This document shows, piece after piece, positions 31,084-39,990 of a stretch of DNA of 64,000 nt (positions are counted from its first letter, which is position 1; each line of letters opens with the position of its first letter). The DNA comes from Sphingosinicella flava. GTDB lineage: Bacteria > Pseudomonadota > Alphaproteobacteria > Sphingomonadales > Sphingomonadaceae. The notes beneath the pieces were generated by a model that saw only the letters and a list, made by a program, of their open reading frames with translations, did no database searches and was not told where the DNA came from. The stretch spans positions 415,122-479,121 of the forward strand of contig NZ_CP065592.1 of assembly GCF_016025255.1 (NCBI RefSeq), written 5' to 3'. A program made the translations under genes and the position numbers.

Positions 31084-33609
31084 ATGAAACTTGTTGTCGT
31101 CGAATCCCCGGCCAAGGCCAAGACCATCGAGAAATATCTGGGCAAGGAATATCGCGTCCTCGCCTCCTATGGCCATGTCCGCGACCTGCCGCCGAAGGAC
31201 GGGTCGGTCGATCCCGACAACGGCTTCGCGATGGAGTGGGAGGCCTATGCCGACAAGGCGAAGCAGCTGAAGGCCATTACCGACGAGGCGAAGAAGGCCG
31301 ACGCGCTGATCCTTGCGACCGACCCCGACCGCGAGGGCGAGGCGATTTCTTGGCACGTGCAGGAGGTGCTGGAGAAGCGCCGCGCATTGCCTAAACATGT
31401 CGAGCGAGTGACGTTCAATGCGATCACCAAATCGGCTGTAACCGAGGCGATGGGGAAACCGCGCGGGTTGGATGTGGACCTGATCGACGCCTATCGGGCC
31501 CGGCGGGCGCTCGATTATCTGGTCGGTTTCACGCTTTCGCCCGTGCTGTGGCGTAAGCTCCCCGGCGCAAAGTCGGCGGGGCGCGTCCAGTCGGTGGCGC
31601 TGCGCCTCATTGTCGATCGCGAGCGCGAGATCGAGGCGTTCAAGCCGCAGGAATATTGGAGCGTTTCCGCCACAATGGAGGCGGACGGCACGGAGTTCCT
31701 CGCGCGCCTTGTTCGCTTCCGGGGGGATAAGGTCGAACGCCTGTCCATCGGCGACGAGGCCACCGCCCAAGCCGCGAAGAAAGCGGTCGAGGATGGCCGC
31801 TTCACCGTGGCGAGCGTCGAGACCAAGCCGCTCACCCGCAACCCGCCGCCGCCCTTCACCACCTCGACATTGCAGCAGGAAGCGGCGCGCAAATTGGGCT
31901 TCGCTGCGAGCCACACGATGCGCATCGCCCAGACGCTCTACGAGGATGGCGCGATCACCTATATGCGGACCGACGGCGTGCAGATGGCGGAAGAGGCGAT
32001 CTCCGCCGCCCGCCGCGCCATCGCTAACCGCTATGATGCGGGCTATGTACCAGACAAACCGCGCATCTATCAGACCAAGGCGAAGAACGCCCAGGAAGCC
32101 CACGAGGCGATCCGTCCGACCGATTTCTCGAAGGACAAGGCCGGAAGCGGCGATCATGCGCGCCTCTACGACCTCATATGGAAGCGCGCGATGGCGAGCC
32201 AGATGCAGTCGGCTCGGCTCGAACGCACGACGGTCGAGATGGAAGACGGCACCGGCCAGACGGCGCTGCGGGCGACGGGCCAGGTGGTGCTCTTCCCCGG
32301 CTTCATGGCGCTGTACGAGGAGGGCCGCGACGACGAGGCGGACGAGGAAAGCCGCCGCCTGCCGCGCATAAGCGAGGGGGACCAGCCGCACAAGAAATCG
32401 GTTCATGCCGAACAGCATTTCACCCAGCCGCCGCCCCGTTATTCCGAAGCCAGCCTCGTCAAGAAGATGGAGGAATTGGGGATCGGCCGCCCGTCCACTT
32501 ATGCGGCGATCCTGCAGACGCTGAAGGACCGCGACTATGTGGCGCTGGAGAAGAATCGCTTCTCCCCGCAAGAGAGCGGGCGTCTCCTGACGGCGTTCCT
32601 GGAGCGTTTCTTCGAGCGCTATGTCTCTTACGATTTCACGGCAGGGCTTGAAGAGGAACTGGACGACATTTCCGGCGGCCGCGCGGAATGGCAGAAGGTG
32701 CTCGAAGCCTTCTGGCGCGATTTCAAGCCGAAGACGGCGGAGATCATGGAGCAGAAACCGTCCGACATCACGGCGGCGCTCGACCAGTTTCTTGCCCCCT
32801 ATCTCTTTCCGGACAAAGGCGACGGCACCGATCCCCGCGTCTGCCCGGCTTGCGGCGAGGGGCGGCTTGCCCTGCGCGGCGGCAAATTCGGGGCGTTCAT
32901 CGCCTGCTCCAACTATCCGGAATGCAAATTCACCCGCCGCTTCGGCCAGGGTGGCGAGGAAGCGGGGCAGGATGCGGGGCCGCAGGTGCTCGGCAGCGAT
33001 CCCGCGACCGGCGAGGAAATCTCGCTCCGCACCGGCCGCTTCGGCCCCTATGTCCAGCAAGGCGACGGGAAGGACGCCAAGCGCGCCTCCATCCCGCGCG
33101 ATGTGCCGCAAACGGATGTCGATCTCGACTGGGCGGTGAAGTTGCTGTCGCTGCCGCGCACGATCGGCGACCATCCGGAAAGCGGCAAGCCGATCACCGC
33201 CAGCATCGGACGCTACGGGCCTTATCTCGCCCATGACGGCAAATATGCGAAGCTGGGCTCGACCGCCGAAGTGTTCGAAACCGGCATGAACGCGGCGGTC
33301 GTGAAGCTCGCCGAAGCTGCGGCAGGCGGCGCGCGAGCGCGCGGCGGGTCGCGGGAGCCGCTGAAGGTGCTCGGTGCACATCCGCGCACCGAGGCGGAGA
33401 TCAAACTGATGGAGGGCCGCTTCGGCCCTTACGTGACGGACGGCACGACCAACGCGACTTTGCCTCGCAGCATCGACCCGCAGGCGCTGACGCTCGAGGA
33501 AGCCGCGCAGTTGATCGACGACCGTGCCGCCAAGGGACCGGCGAAGAAAAAGGGACCCAAGGCGCCGGCCAAAAAAGCGCCCGCCAAGAAAGCGAAAAAG
33601 GGGGAATGA
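31084..33609 (+). CDS. topA: DNA topoisomerase I
   Basis: This 841-residue type IA topoisomerase relaxes negative supercoils. The N-terminal TOPRIM domain begins MKLVVVESPAKAKTIEKYLG with the metal motif ATDPDREGEAI. The catalytic tyrosine lies in AITYMRTDG. One zinc-ribbon repeat (CPACGEG...CSNYPEC) is followed by three or more zinc-less repeats of the form GRFGPYV. The extreme C-terminus is a Lys/Ala tail (AKKKGPKAPAKKAPAKKAKK) typical of alphaproteobacterial TopA. It overlaps the FKBP gene by ATGA. Confidence 0.98.
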   Translation: MKLVVVESPAKAKTIEKYLGKEYRVLASYGHVRDLPPKDGSVDPDNGFAMEWEAYADKAKQLKAITDEAKKADALILATDPDREGEAISWHVQEVLEKRRALPKHVERVTFNAITKSAVTEAMGKPRGLDVDLIDAYRARRALDYLVGFTLSPVLWRKLPGAKSAGRVQSVALRLIVDREREIEAFKPQEYWSVSATMEADGTEFLARLVRFRGDKVERLSIGDEATAQAAKKAVEDGRFTVASVETKPLTRNPPPPFTTSTLQQEAARKLGFAASHTMRIAQTLYEDGAITYMRTDGVQMAEEAISAARRAIANRYDAGYVPDKPRIYQTKAKNAQEAHEAIRPTDFSKDKAGSGDHARLYDLIWKRAMASQMQSARLERTTVEMEDGTGQTALRATGQVVLFPGFMALYEEGRDDEADEESRRLPRISEGDQPHKKSVHAEQHFTQPPPRYSEASLVKKMEELGIGRPSTYAAILQTLKDRDYVALEKNRFSPQESGRLLTAFLERFFERYVSYDFTAGLEEELDDISGGRAEWQKVLEAFWRDFKPKTAEIMEQKPSDITAALDQFLAPYLFPDKGDGTDPRVCPACGEGRLALRGGKFGAFIACSNYPECKFTRRFGQGGEEAGQDAGPQVLGSDPATGEEISLRTGRFGPYVQQGDGKDAKRASIPRDVPQTDVDLDWAVKLLSLPRTIGDHPESGKPITASIGRYGPYLAHDGKYAKLGSTAEVFETGMNAAVVKLAEAAAGGARARGGSREPLKVLGAHPRTEAEIKLMEGRFGPYVTDGTTNATLPRSIDPQALTLEEAAQLIDDRAAKGPAKKKGPKAPAKKAPAKKAKKGE

Positions 33610-34079
33610 CGATGTTCGCAACTGCACTGGCGCTGATGGCCGCGCTCCAGGCTCCTGTGGAGGCCCCGGCCGAGCGGACGGCGGAGTATCACAACCGGCA
33701 GGTGCTTTACCTCTATGCGCTGAAACCCGCGGAGGGCTGGATGCAGACGGCGAGCGGGTTGCGCTATCGCCGGGTGAAGGGCGACGGGACGGGCGCGCGG
33801 CCGGCGCCGACGGATACCGTCACCATCCATTATGCGGGCCGCTTCATCGACGGGGCGGAGTTCGACAGCTCGATCGCTCGGGGCGAGCCCGCCACTTTCC
33901 CGCTGCCGCGCCTGATCAAAGGATGGCAGGAAGGCGTGCCGCTGATGAGCGTCGGCGACACCTTCGAATTCGCCATCCCTGCCCACATCGCCTACGGGCT
34001 GGCAGGGAAGGGGCCGATCCCCGGCGGGGCGACGTTGCTCTTCACCATCGAGCTGATCGCCATTCCGGGGCAATCCTGA
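33606..34079 (+). CDS. FKBP-type peptidyl-prolyl isomerase, exported
   Basis: This 157-residue protein has a short signal-like N-terminus (MTMFATALALMAALQAPVEA) and one FKBP domain at about 55-155, with TVTIHYAGRFIDGAEFDSS, FPLPRLIKGWQEGVPLMSVG and IPAHIAYG. It would catalyse proline isomerisation of proteins in the periplasm. Translation is coupled to topA by ATGA; a second ATG lies two codons later. It is followed by a small membrane protein gene after 7 bp. Confidence 0.92.
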   Translation: MTMFATALALMAALQAPVEAPAERTAEYHNRQVLYLYALKPAEGWMQTASGLRYRRVKGDGTGARPAPTDTVTIHYAGRFIDGAEFDSSIARGEPATFPLPRLIKGWQEGVPLMSVGDTFEFAIPAHIAYGLAGKGPIPGGATLLFTIELIAIPGQS

Positions 34080-34086
34080 CCTCCCG

Positions 34087-34374
34087 ATGCTGAGCTTCTG
34101 GACGATCCAGCGGGCGGCGGGGACCGGCACCTTGTCGGGCATCGCGGCCCTGTTCCTCTGGCCCGCTTATGCGGCGTGGGAGCAGGTCGAGCCCGTCTTT
34201 GTCGCGGCCCTCGCCTTGACCGCCTTTTGCGGGCTGTCGATGCTGGCGATCAGCATCCACGATCTGGCGACCCGGAAGCGCGGCACGATCATGCGGCGGG
34301 TGCGGGCCTTCGATATCGTCTGGGGCTGCCTCCTCGCCGGCCCGACCCTCGCGGTGCTGACCGACTTCTTCTAG
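34087..34374 (+). CDS. Small membrane protein, unknown
   Basis: This 95-residue protein has about three hydrophobic segments (roughly 15-30, 37-56 and 76-92) separated by a basic loop around [12 protein letters not shown] recognise no family. It lies 7 bp downstream of the FKBP gene and is probably the last gene of the plsY-dprA-topA run. Its stop overlaps the end of convergent rimO by 4 bp. Confidence 0.75.
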   Translation: MLSFWTIQRAAGTGTLSGIAALFLWPAYAAWEQVEPVFVAALALTAFCGLSMLAISIHDLATRKRGTIMRRVRAFDIVWGCLLAGPTLAVLTDFF

Positions 34375-35702
34375 CGGACCGGCACGCCGAACAGATCGTG
34401 TTCGTCGGCATCCTCGACCAGCACCTTGACGATATCGCCCTGGGCGAAACCCCCCGCATCGCGGAGGTGGACTTCGCCGTCGATTTCCGGAGCATCGGCC
34501 TTGGAACGGCCCGTGGCGCCGCCTTCCTCGTCGACCACGTCGAGGATCACGTCGATGGTGCGGCCGATCTTCGCCTGCAGCTTGGCGGCGGAGATGAGGG
34601 CGGTCTTCTCCATGATGCGGGCGTAGCGTTCCTCCTTCACCTCTTCCGGAACGGTGCCGGGCAGGTCGTTGGCGGTCGCGCCCTGCACGGGTTCGAAGCG
34701 AAAGGCGCCGACGCGGTCCAATTGCGCTTCATCCAGCCAGTCGAGCAGATATTGGAAATCCTCCTCCGTTTCGCCGGGGAAGCCGACGACGAAAGACGAG
34801 CGGACATTGATGTCCGGGCAAATTTCGCGCCACTTTTTGAGGCGTTCCAGCACCTTGGCTTCGTTGGCCGGGCGCTTCATCGCCTTCAGCACCTTCGGGG
34901 ACGCGTGCTGGAAGGGGATGTCGAGATAGGGGAGGATCAGTCCCTCGGCCATCAGCGGGATGACCTGGTCGACATAGGGGTAGGGGTAGACATAGTGGAG
35001 GCGGACCCAGGCGCCGAGCTTGCCGAGCTCGCGGGCGAGGTCGGTCATGTGGGCGCGCACCTCGCCGCCTTTCCACGGCCAGGAGGCGTGCTTCAGATCG
35101 AGGCCGTAGGCGGAGGTATCCTGGCTGATGACCAGCAATTCCTTCGTGCCCGCGGCGATCAGCTTTTCCGCCTCGCGCAGGATCGCGTCGGGGCGGCGGC
35201 TGACGAGATCGCCGCGTAGCGAGGGGATGATGCAGAAGGCGCAGCGGTGGTTGCAGCCCTCGGAAATCTTCAGATAGCTGTAATGGCGCGGCGTGAGCTT
35301 CAGGCCGCCTTCCGGAACGAGATTGAGGAAGGCGTTGGGCGGCATCGGCGCGGCGTCGTGGACGGCGCCGACCACCTGTTCGTACTGATGCGGACCGGTG
35401 ACGGCGAGCACGTCCGGAAAGCGTTCGCGGATCACTTCGGCTTCTTTGCCCATGCAACCCGTGACGATGACGCGGCCATTCTCGGCGATCGCCTCGCCGA
35501 TCGCGGCCAGACTCTCCTCCTTGGCGCTGTCGAGAAAGCCGCAGGTGTTGACCAGCACGACGTCCGCAGAATCGTAATCGGGCGACATCTGATAGCCGTC
35601 GGAGCGCAGCTTGGTCAGAATGCGCTCGCTATCCACGAGCGCCTTCGGACAGCCGAGCGAAACCATGCCGACTTTCGGCGGAGAGGGGAGCTGAATTGCC
35701 AT
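34371..35702 (-). CDS. rimO: Ribosomal protein S12 methylthiotransferase RimO
   Basis: This 443-residue radical-SAM enzyme methylthiolates an aspartate of ribosomal protein S12. The N-terminal UPF0004 domain ([36 protein letters not shown]) binds one Fe-S cluster, the radical-SAM motif is CNHRCAFC (cysteines C-x3-C-x2-C), and a TRAM domain closes the protein. The start MAIQLPSPP at 35702 is preferred; another ATG is at 35717. It is full length. Confidence 0.97.
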   Translation of the reverse strand: MAIQLPSPPKVGMVSLGCPKALVDSERILTKLRSDGYQMSPDYDSADVVLVNTCGFLDSAKEESLAAIGEAIAENGRVIVTGCMGKEAEVIRERFPDVLAVTGPHQYEQVVGAVHDAAPMPPNAFLNLVPEGGLKLTPRHYSYLKISEGCNHRCAFCIIPSLRGDLVSRRPDAILREAEKLIAAGTKELLVISQDTSAYGLDLKHASWPWKGGEVRAHMTDLARELGKLGAWVRLHYVYPYPYVDQVIPLMAEGLILPYLDIPFQHASPKVLKAMKRPANEAKVLERLKKWREICPDINVRSSFVVGFPGETEEDFQYLLDWLDEAQLDRVGAFRFEPVQGATANDLPGTVPEEVKEERYARIMEKTALISAAKLQAKIGRTIDVILDVVDEEGGATGRSKADAPEIDGEVHLRDAGGFAQGDIVKVLVEDADEHDLFGVPVR

Positions 35703-35758
35703 GAGTGGCGCCCACATAGTGGATACGGCGCCATTTTCCTAGAGCGCGGTGAAGCGGC

Positions 35759-35977
35759 CTAATCGTCCTTCGAGGGCGCGTTGAGATTCTCCGCGTCCGG
35801 CACGTCCTTTTGCCCAAGCTGACCATGGCCATGATAGGCCTGGCCGCTCTGCCCGCCGTGGAAGTCCTTGTCCTTGTCCGCCTTTCCGGAATGGGGATTG
35901 GGATAGGCGCCGCCCTGCGATTCACCGCCCGTCTGATCGCGGGTGCCGGACGGCGGGGCCGATTTGTCGTCGCTCAT
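35759..35977 (-). CDS. Small hydrophilic Gly/Asp-rich protein
   Basis: This 72-residue, very hydrophilic and probably disordered protein is rich in Gly, Asp, Lys, Gln and His (HGGQSGQAYHGHGQLGQ). AAGGA seven bases before the ATG makes it a convincing gene despite its size. No domain is recognised. It lies between rimO and the truncated HTH gene, overlapping the latter's end in another frame. Confidence 0.65.
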   Translation of the reverse strand: MSDDKSAPPSGTRDQTGGESQGGAYPNPHSGKADKDKDFHGGQSGQAYHGHGQLGQKDVPDAENLNAPSKDD

Positions 35978-36353
35978 GTTGTTGTCCTTGCAATGATTCT
36001 TCCCTCAACGCGGGGCGGGGGAGGGCCGTTCCGCCCCGTTGCCGAAGGTAACGAACATGATGAAATTGATACCCTGACGCTGTTTTCACCGCCTCCCGGC
36101 GCCGGGCCCGCCCCAGCGCCAAGGCCGCGTCGAAGATGCGCATGAAGCTGCTTCCCGCTCCCGCGCGCTTCAACAAGGCATAAACGGATTTCGGGCTCAT
36201 CCCCACCGCCCGCGCCGATGCGGATTGGATGCCGGTGCGGGCAAGCGCGCGAATGAAGGCGCGCTGCTTGTCCGGCGTCCAGCCGTCGTGCCGGGTGGAG
36301 GCGGAAGGAACCGGGTCGAAGGCGGGGATTTGGGAGGTGTCGTGCATCGACAA
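35922..36353 (-). pseudogene. Truncated sphingomonad-type HTH protein
   Basis: The first about 85 residues (GWTPDKQRAFIRALARTG, then an HTH with AVGMSPKSVYALLKRAG, then FDAALALGRARRRE) match a helix-turn-helix family common in sphingomonads. Family members usually continue well past 150 residues. Here homology stops after about residue 92 and the frame runs into the leader and start of the 72-residue gene. It is probably a remnant, though a short functional DNA-binding protein is possible. Confidence 0.5.
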
Positions 36354-36431
36354 GTCTATGACTCAAACATGCCCCTGTAGGAAAGTTTCTATTTGCGCGG
36401 CAGAATGGCCGCCGAATCCATGGAGGATCCC

Positions 36432-37097
36432 ATGCGCAAGGTGATCGGCGCCGCGTTCATTTCCCTTGACGGCGTCATGCAGGCTCCGGGCGGGCCGGAC
36501 GAAGATACGACCGGCGGCTTCGCGCTGGGCGGATGGCTGTTCAACTCTTTCGATGAAGAGGTGGGGCAGCAGATCGATAGGTTGTTCTCCGGCGATTTCG
36601 ACCTGCTGCTCGGGCGGCGCACCTACGATATCTTTGCCGCTTACTGGCCGTTCGTCGAAGGCGAGGACAAGGCGCTGGGCGCGCGTTTCGACCGTGCCGC
36701 CAAATATGTCGTCACGCGCGGCGATCAGCCCCTGCCCTGGCAGAACAGCCACCGCGTGCCGGACATGAGTGCGCTGGCCGAATTGAAGCGGGGCGACGGG
36801 CCGGACCTCATCATCCAGGGCAGCAGCACGCTTTACCCGCAACTGTTGAAGGCGGGCCTGATCGACCGGCTGACCGTCATGACGTTTCCGGTGGTTCTGG
36901 GGTCCGGGAAGCGACTGTTCGGCGATGGAACGCCGCCTTTGTCGATGCGGATGATCGACCATGAAGTGACAGGCGGCGGCACCGTCATCGCCACTTACGA
37001 GCCGGATGGCGGCGTCAAACCGGGCAGCTTTCAGGCGATCCCACCGACCGCAGCCGAGCTTGAACGGCGCCACCGAATGAAGGAGGGACTCTGGTGA
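36432..37097 (+). CDS. Dihydrofolate reductase-fold (RibD C-terminal) protein
   Basis: This 221-residue protein has the RibD C-terminal/DHFR-like fold. It begins MRKVIGAAFISLDGVMQAPGG, has the NADPH-binding LLLGRRTYDIFAAYWP and the late SSTLYPQLLKAGLIDRL and FPVVLGSGKRLF. GGAGG before the ATG supports the start at 36432. Such proteins are probable NADPH reductases of unknown substrate, not the folate enzyme itself. The gene stands alone. Confidence 0.88.
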   Translation: MRKVIGAAFISLDGVMQAPGGPDEDTTGGFALGGWLFNSFDEEVGQQIDRLFSGDFDLLLGRRTYDIFAAYWPFVEGEDKALGARFDRAAKYVVTRGDQPLPWQNSHRVPDMSALAELKRGDGPDLIIQGSSTLYPQLLKAGLIDRLTVMTFPVVLGSGKRLFGDGTPPLSMRMIDHEVTGGGTVIATYEPDGGVKPGSFQAIPPTAAELERRHRMKEGLW

Positions 37098-37146
37098 ATG
37101 CGGGTTGCCTCACCTCGGTCCGTTGAGCGCGGCCAATCGCTCGCTC

Positions 37147-37836
37147 TTAAGCCCGAATGCCCGTGCGCCAGCCCTCGCTGTCATGTTCGAGCCAGGCCGC
37201 GAGGCCAGCCGCTTCCGACTCATTGAAATATCGCGCGACCACATGGAGGGCGAGGTCGATGCCCGATGTCAGGCCGCCGGCGCTCATGATCTTTCCGGAG
37301 TCGACGAAGCGGCGGCCCTTGCGAAGGTCGACATTCGGGAATTGCCGCGAAAAGCTATCGTAAAATTCGTGATGAGTCGTAGCGGCGAGGCCGTCGAACA
37401 ATCCGGCGCGGGCAAGATGGAATGCGCCGGTGCAAATCGAAGCAGTGATGTCCGCCTTCGCGCTTGCTTGCTTGAGCCAGCGGTCTCCGGATTCAGTTGG
37501 CCTCATGGCCGGGACGATAATGACGTTGGGTTGCGGCGCATCGGCATGGCTATAATGCGGCACCACCACCAAACCGCCCGTCATTGTCACCGGATCGTGC
37601 GACGGCCCGACCGTATAAATTTCAAAAGGCGAGGCGGGCATTCCAAGCGATCCCGCCGTCGATGGCGCATAATCCTGAAACACCTCCCATGGACCCGCCG
37701 TGTCGATCACATTCGCATTGGGCCCGATCATGAAGGCCACTTTGATGGACTTGCTGGACGCCAGCACTTTTCCCCCGGCCAGAATGGCAATCGCCGTTCC
37801 AGCCGCCCCGAACTTCATGATTTCGCGTCTGTTCAT
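37147..37836 (-). CDS. DJ-1/PfpI-family protein with Tat signal
   Basis: This 229-residue protein begins MNRREIMKFGAAGTAIAILAGG, a twin-arginine export signal. The DJ-1/PfpI domain follows, with the nucleophilic cysteine in ASICTGAFHLARAGL. It resembles the sensor domain of GATase1-like AraC regulators and isonitrile hydratase. Without the AraC DNA-binding part it is likely an exported enzyme or sensor. It lies 102 bp downstream of a membrane LytTR regulator on the same strand and may be its partner or target. Confidence 0.85.
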   Translation of the reverse strand: MNRREIMKFGAAGTAIAILAGGKVLASSKSIKVAFMIGPNANVIDTAGPWEVFQDYAPSTAGSLGMPASPFEIYTVGPSHDPVTMTGGLVVVPHYSHADAPQPNVIIVPAMRPTESGDRWLKQASAKADITASICTGAFHLARAGLFDGLAATTHHEFYDSFSRQFPNVDLRKGRRFVDSGKIMSAGGLTSGIDLALHVVARYFNESEAAGLAAWLEHDSEGWRTGIRA

Positions 37837-37938
37837 TCCCACACTCCCCAAAAATCCGCTTTGCCCTAGAGCTTGCAAAAAAGGAGGGCGACAGATTTGG
37901 GATGAAGGGACGAAAAAGGGGGCGGAGGGACGTCCGTC

Positions 37939-38670
37939 CTAGACGAGGCTGGCGGCATCGGCCCGGTAGGCATTGCCAACCTTGTGCAAGCTGCCGTCCG
38001 TTAGGCGGATATGTTCGCCCTTTGCGAGGGTGTTGGAGGCCACCGCGTTGCGATTGACCACGACCGACCGGCTGATGCGCACGAATTGGCCGGAGGGAAG
38101 AAGTGCCTGTGCCCCTTGCAAGGTCATGCGATGGATATGGCAGCGTGCATCCGTCCGAAACTCGACGTAATTGCCGGCGGCCTTCACCCAGAGGATATCG
38201 GCCGGATTGGCAGGAAGCGCCCCGATCGCCGTGGAGCTTTCCTCGGTACGCCCGAAGCTCAGAAAGGCTGTAATCACCGTCAGCAAAGTCACGATGATGA
38301 CTTTGGGCAGGTCTGAAATCATATGAAGGGGTAGAACGGACCAAATGGACGAACCCGGCGGCATGAGGAAAAGCCATTGGACGAAGCCCGAAAGGATCAG
38401 CGTCGTCAGCATGATTGCCGCGATGCCGGCGGCACGCCCGAATGCCGTTCCGGCGCGGTACAAAACCAGCTTGTTGGCTTCGAATGCGGACAGCCAGGGT
38501 AAGATGGTAACGGCCGCCCAAAGGACCGCTTTTGCCCCGGATGAGCGCTGGTGGAGAAGAAGGTCGTACAGCACGTAATAAAGAGCGCCCATCAACACGA
38601 GAAAGAGCGCGACAAGCACTGAGGGGCCGGGTGGAAGAGGGCGAATGAGGGAGCGCGCAGCGGCCGTCAT
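37939..38670 (-). CDS. Membrane-anchored LytTR transcription regulator
   Basis: This 243-residue protein has four hydrophobic segments in the first 140 residues and a C-terminal LytTR DNA-binding domain (about 150-240) with ILWVKAAGNYVEFRT, QFVRISRSVVVNRNAV and GSLHKVGNAYRA. It would sense something in the membrane and regulate transcription directly. It is upstream of the DJ-1 gene on the same strand. The target is unknown. Confidence 0.88.
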   Translation of the reverse strand: MTAAARSLIRPLPPGPSVLVALFLVLMGALYYVLYDLLLHQRSSGAKAVLWAAVTILPWLSAFEANKLVLYRAGTAFGRAAGIAAIMLTTLILSGFVQWLFLMPPGSSIWSVLPLHMISDLPKVIIVTLLTVITAFLSFGRTEESSTAIGALPANPADILWVKAAGNYVEFRTDARCHIHRMTLQGAQALLPSGQFVRISRSVVVNRNAVASNTLAKGEHIRLTDGSLHKVGNAYRADAASLV

Positions 38671-38862
38671 GATCCGCGTCGATGTTCGCGAGATGACCGG
38701 AAGTCAATCGCTTTCATAACGGCCTAGCCCCGAAGTCCCATCAGCGATTTTCCCGATTTGGAGCGGCTCCGCCCTTGTTGTCATTGATCTGACGCCCTGT
38801 ATGAATGGGCCCTGACCTGCGAACAAGCGACAGGTTGATGAGCGGGAAAGGTCTCAAGGAAA

Positions 38863-39990
38863 ATGACGCCGGGTCGCTTTCGCTTCGAAGGCTTTTCCAT
38901 CGATGTGAGCGAGCGGCGATTGCGGCACGGCGCGATGCCGGTCGAACTGAACGGACGCTATTTCGACGCCCTCGCGCTTCTGGTTCGGGAGGGCGGGGCG
39001 CTGGTGACCAAGGACCGTTTCATGGAGGAGGTCTGGCGCGGGGTGCCGGTGACGGACGAGGCGCTGACGCAATGCGTCCGGACGCTGCGGCGGGCACTGG
39101 GCGACGAGGCGGGGCGGCCGCGTTTCATCGAGACGGTGCCGAAGCATGGCTATCGCTTCATCGCGCCCGTCACGTGGATAGAGGATGAGAATCGCGTGGC
39201 CGCGGGCAGGATGCCGGTGACGACGCCTTCCCTTTCCCGGCACGCGCTTTCGCGAACCGGGGTGGCGGGAACGATCGGCGGCGGTACGGCGGGGGTGCTT
39301 GGCGGGCTGTTTTACGGTCTTGCCGGGACGGCGCCGCCGGTCCAGCCGGGGATGGGGGCATTGTCGGTCTTGCTGGTGCTGCTGGTCGTCACCACCCTTC
39401 TCGCCCTGATCGGCGGGGCGGGCGTGAGCTTCGGAATCGCGGCGGCGCTTCACCTTTTCGGGCGCGGGAGCGGATGGGCGATCGTTGGCGGCGCGTTGGG
39501 CGGAGCCATCGTCGGTGCGGCTGTCAAGCTGATCGGGCTCGATGCCTTCGAATTGCTGGTTGGCCGTTCGCCGGGCGGCATGACCGGAGCGGGCGAGGGG
39601 GCATTGCTCGGCGGTGCCGTCGGGCTTGGTGCCTGGCTTTGGGGCCGGACCGGGGCGCTATCGGTGCGGCAGGGGGCCGGAATGGCCGCTCTGGCGGGCG
39701 GCGTCGCAGGGATCCTCATCGCTTTTCTCGGCGGGCGGCTGATGGGCGGAAGCCTCGACCTGCTCGCCCGCGATTTTCCCGCGTCCCGTTTCCGGCTCGA
39801 CGCCATTGGCGGGTTGCTGCGCGAAGAGGGGTTCGGGCCGCTCAGCCAGATGGCGACGGGGGCATTGGAAGGGGCGCTCTTCGCGGGCTGCGTGGTGGGC
39901 GCGATGATCCTTGCGGAACGGCGTTTCGGCGCGGATCAGGGCGTGGCGAGCGCGATGTCCGATGCATCGCCGCCATCCGCGCCGAAATAG
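38863..39990 (+). CDS. Winged-helix / multi-TM fusion protein (CadC-like layout)
   Basis: This 375-residue protein starts with an OmpR/PhoB-type winged helix (about 1-105: GRYFDALALLVREGG, VTDEALTQCVRTLRRALGD, FIETVPKHGYRFIAP). Six or seven glycine-rich hydrophobic segments then run from about 130 to 365. It has no receiver domain, so it would be a membrane-bound transcription regulator of the CadC/ToxR logic but with a polytopic membrane part. The last 55 bp overlap the convergent L,D-transpeptidase gene. A weak TTGTCA-N16-TATGAA promoter is at 38778-38805. Confidence 0.85.
   Translation: MTPGRFRFEGFSIDVSERRLRHGAMPVELNGRYFDALALLVREGGALVTKDRFMEEVWRGVPVTDEALTQCVRTLRRALGDEAGRPRFIETVPKHGYRFIAPVTWIEDENRVAAGRMPVTTPSLSRHALSRTGVAGTIGGGTAGVLGGLFYGLAGTAPPVQPGMGALSVLLVLLVVTTLLALIGGAGVSFGIAAALHLFGRGSGWAIVGGALGGAIVGAAVKLIGLDAFELLVGRSPGGMTGAGEGALLGGAVGLGAWLWGRTGALSVRQGAGMAALAGGVAGILIAFLGGRLMGGSLDLLARDFPASRFRLDAIGGLLREEGFGPLSQMATGALEGALFAGCVVGAMILAERRFGADQGVASAMSDASPPSAPK

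Noticed and set aside
29686-33627. A 1313-codon open frame on the minus strand
   Set aside because: It is antisense to dprA and topA, whose products are unmistakable; long antisense frames are expected in high-GC DNA with this codon usage.
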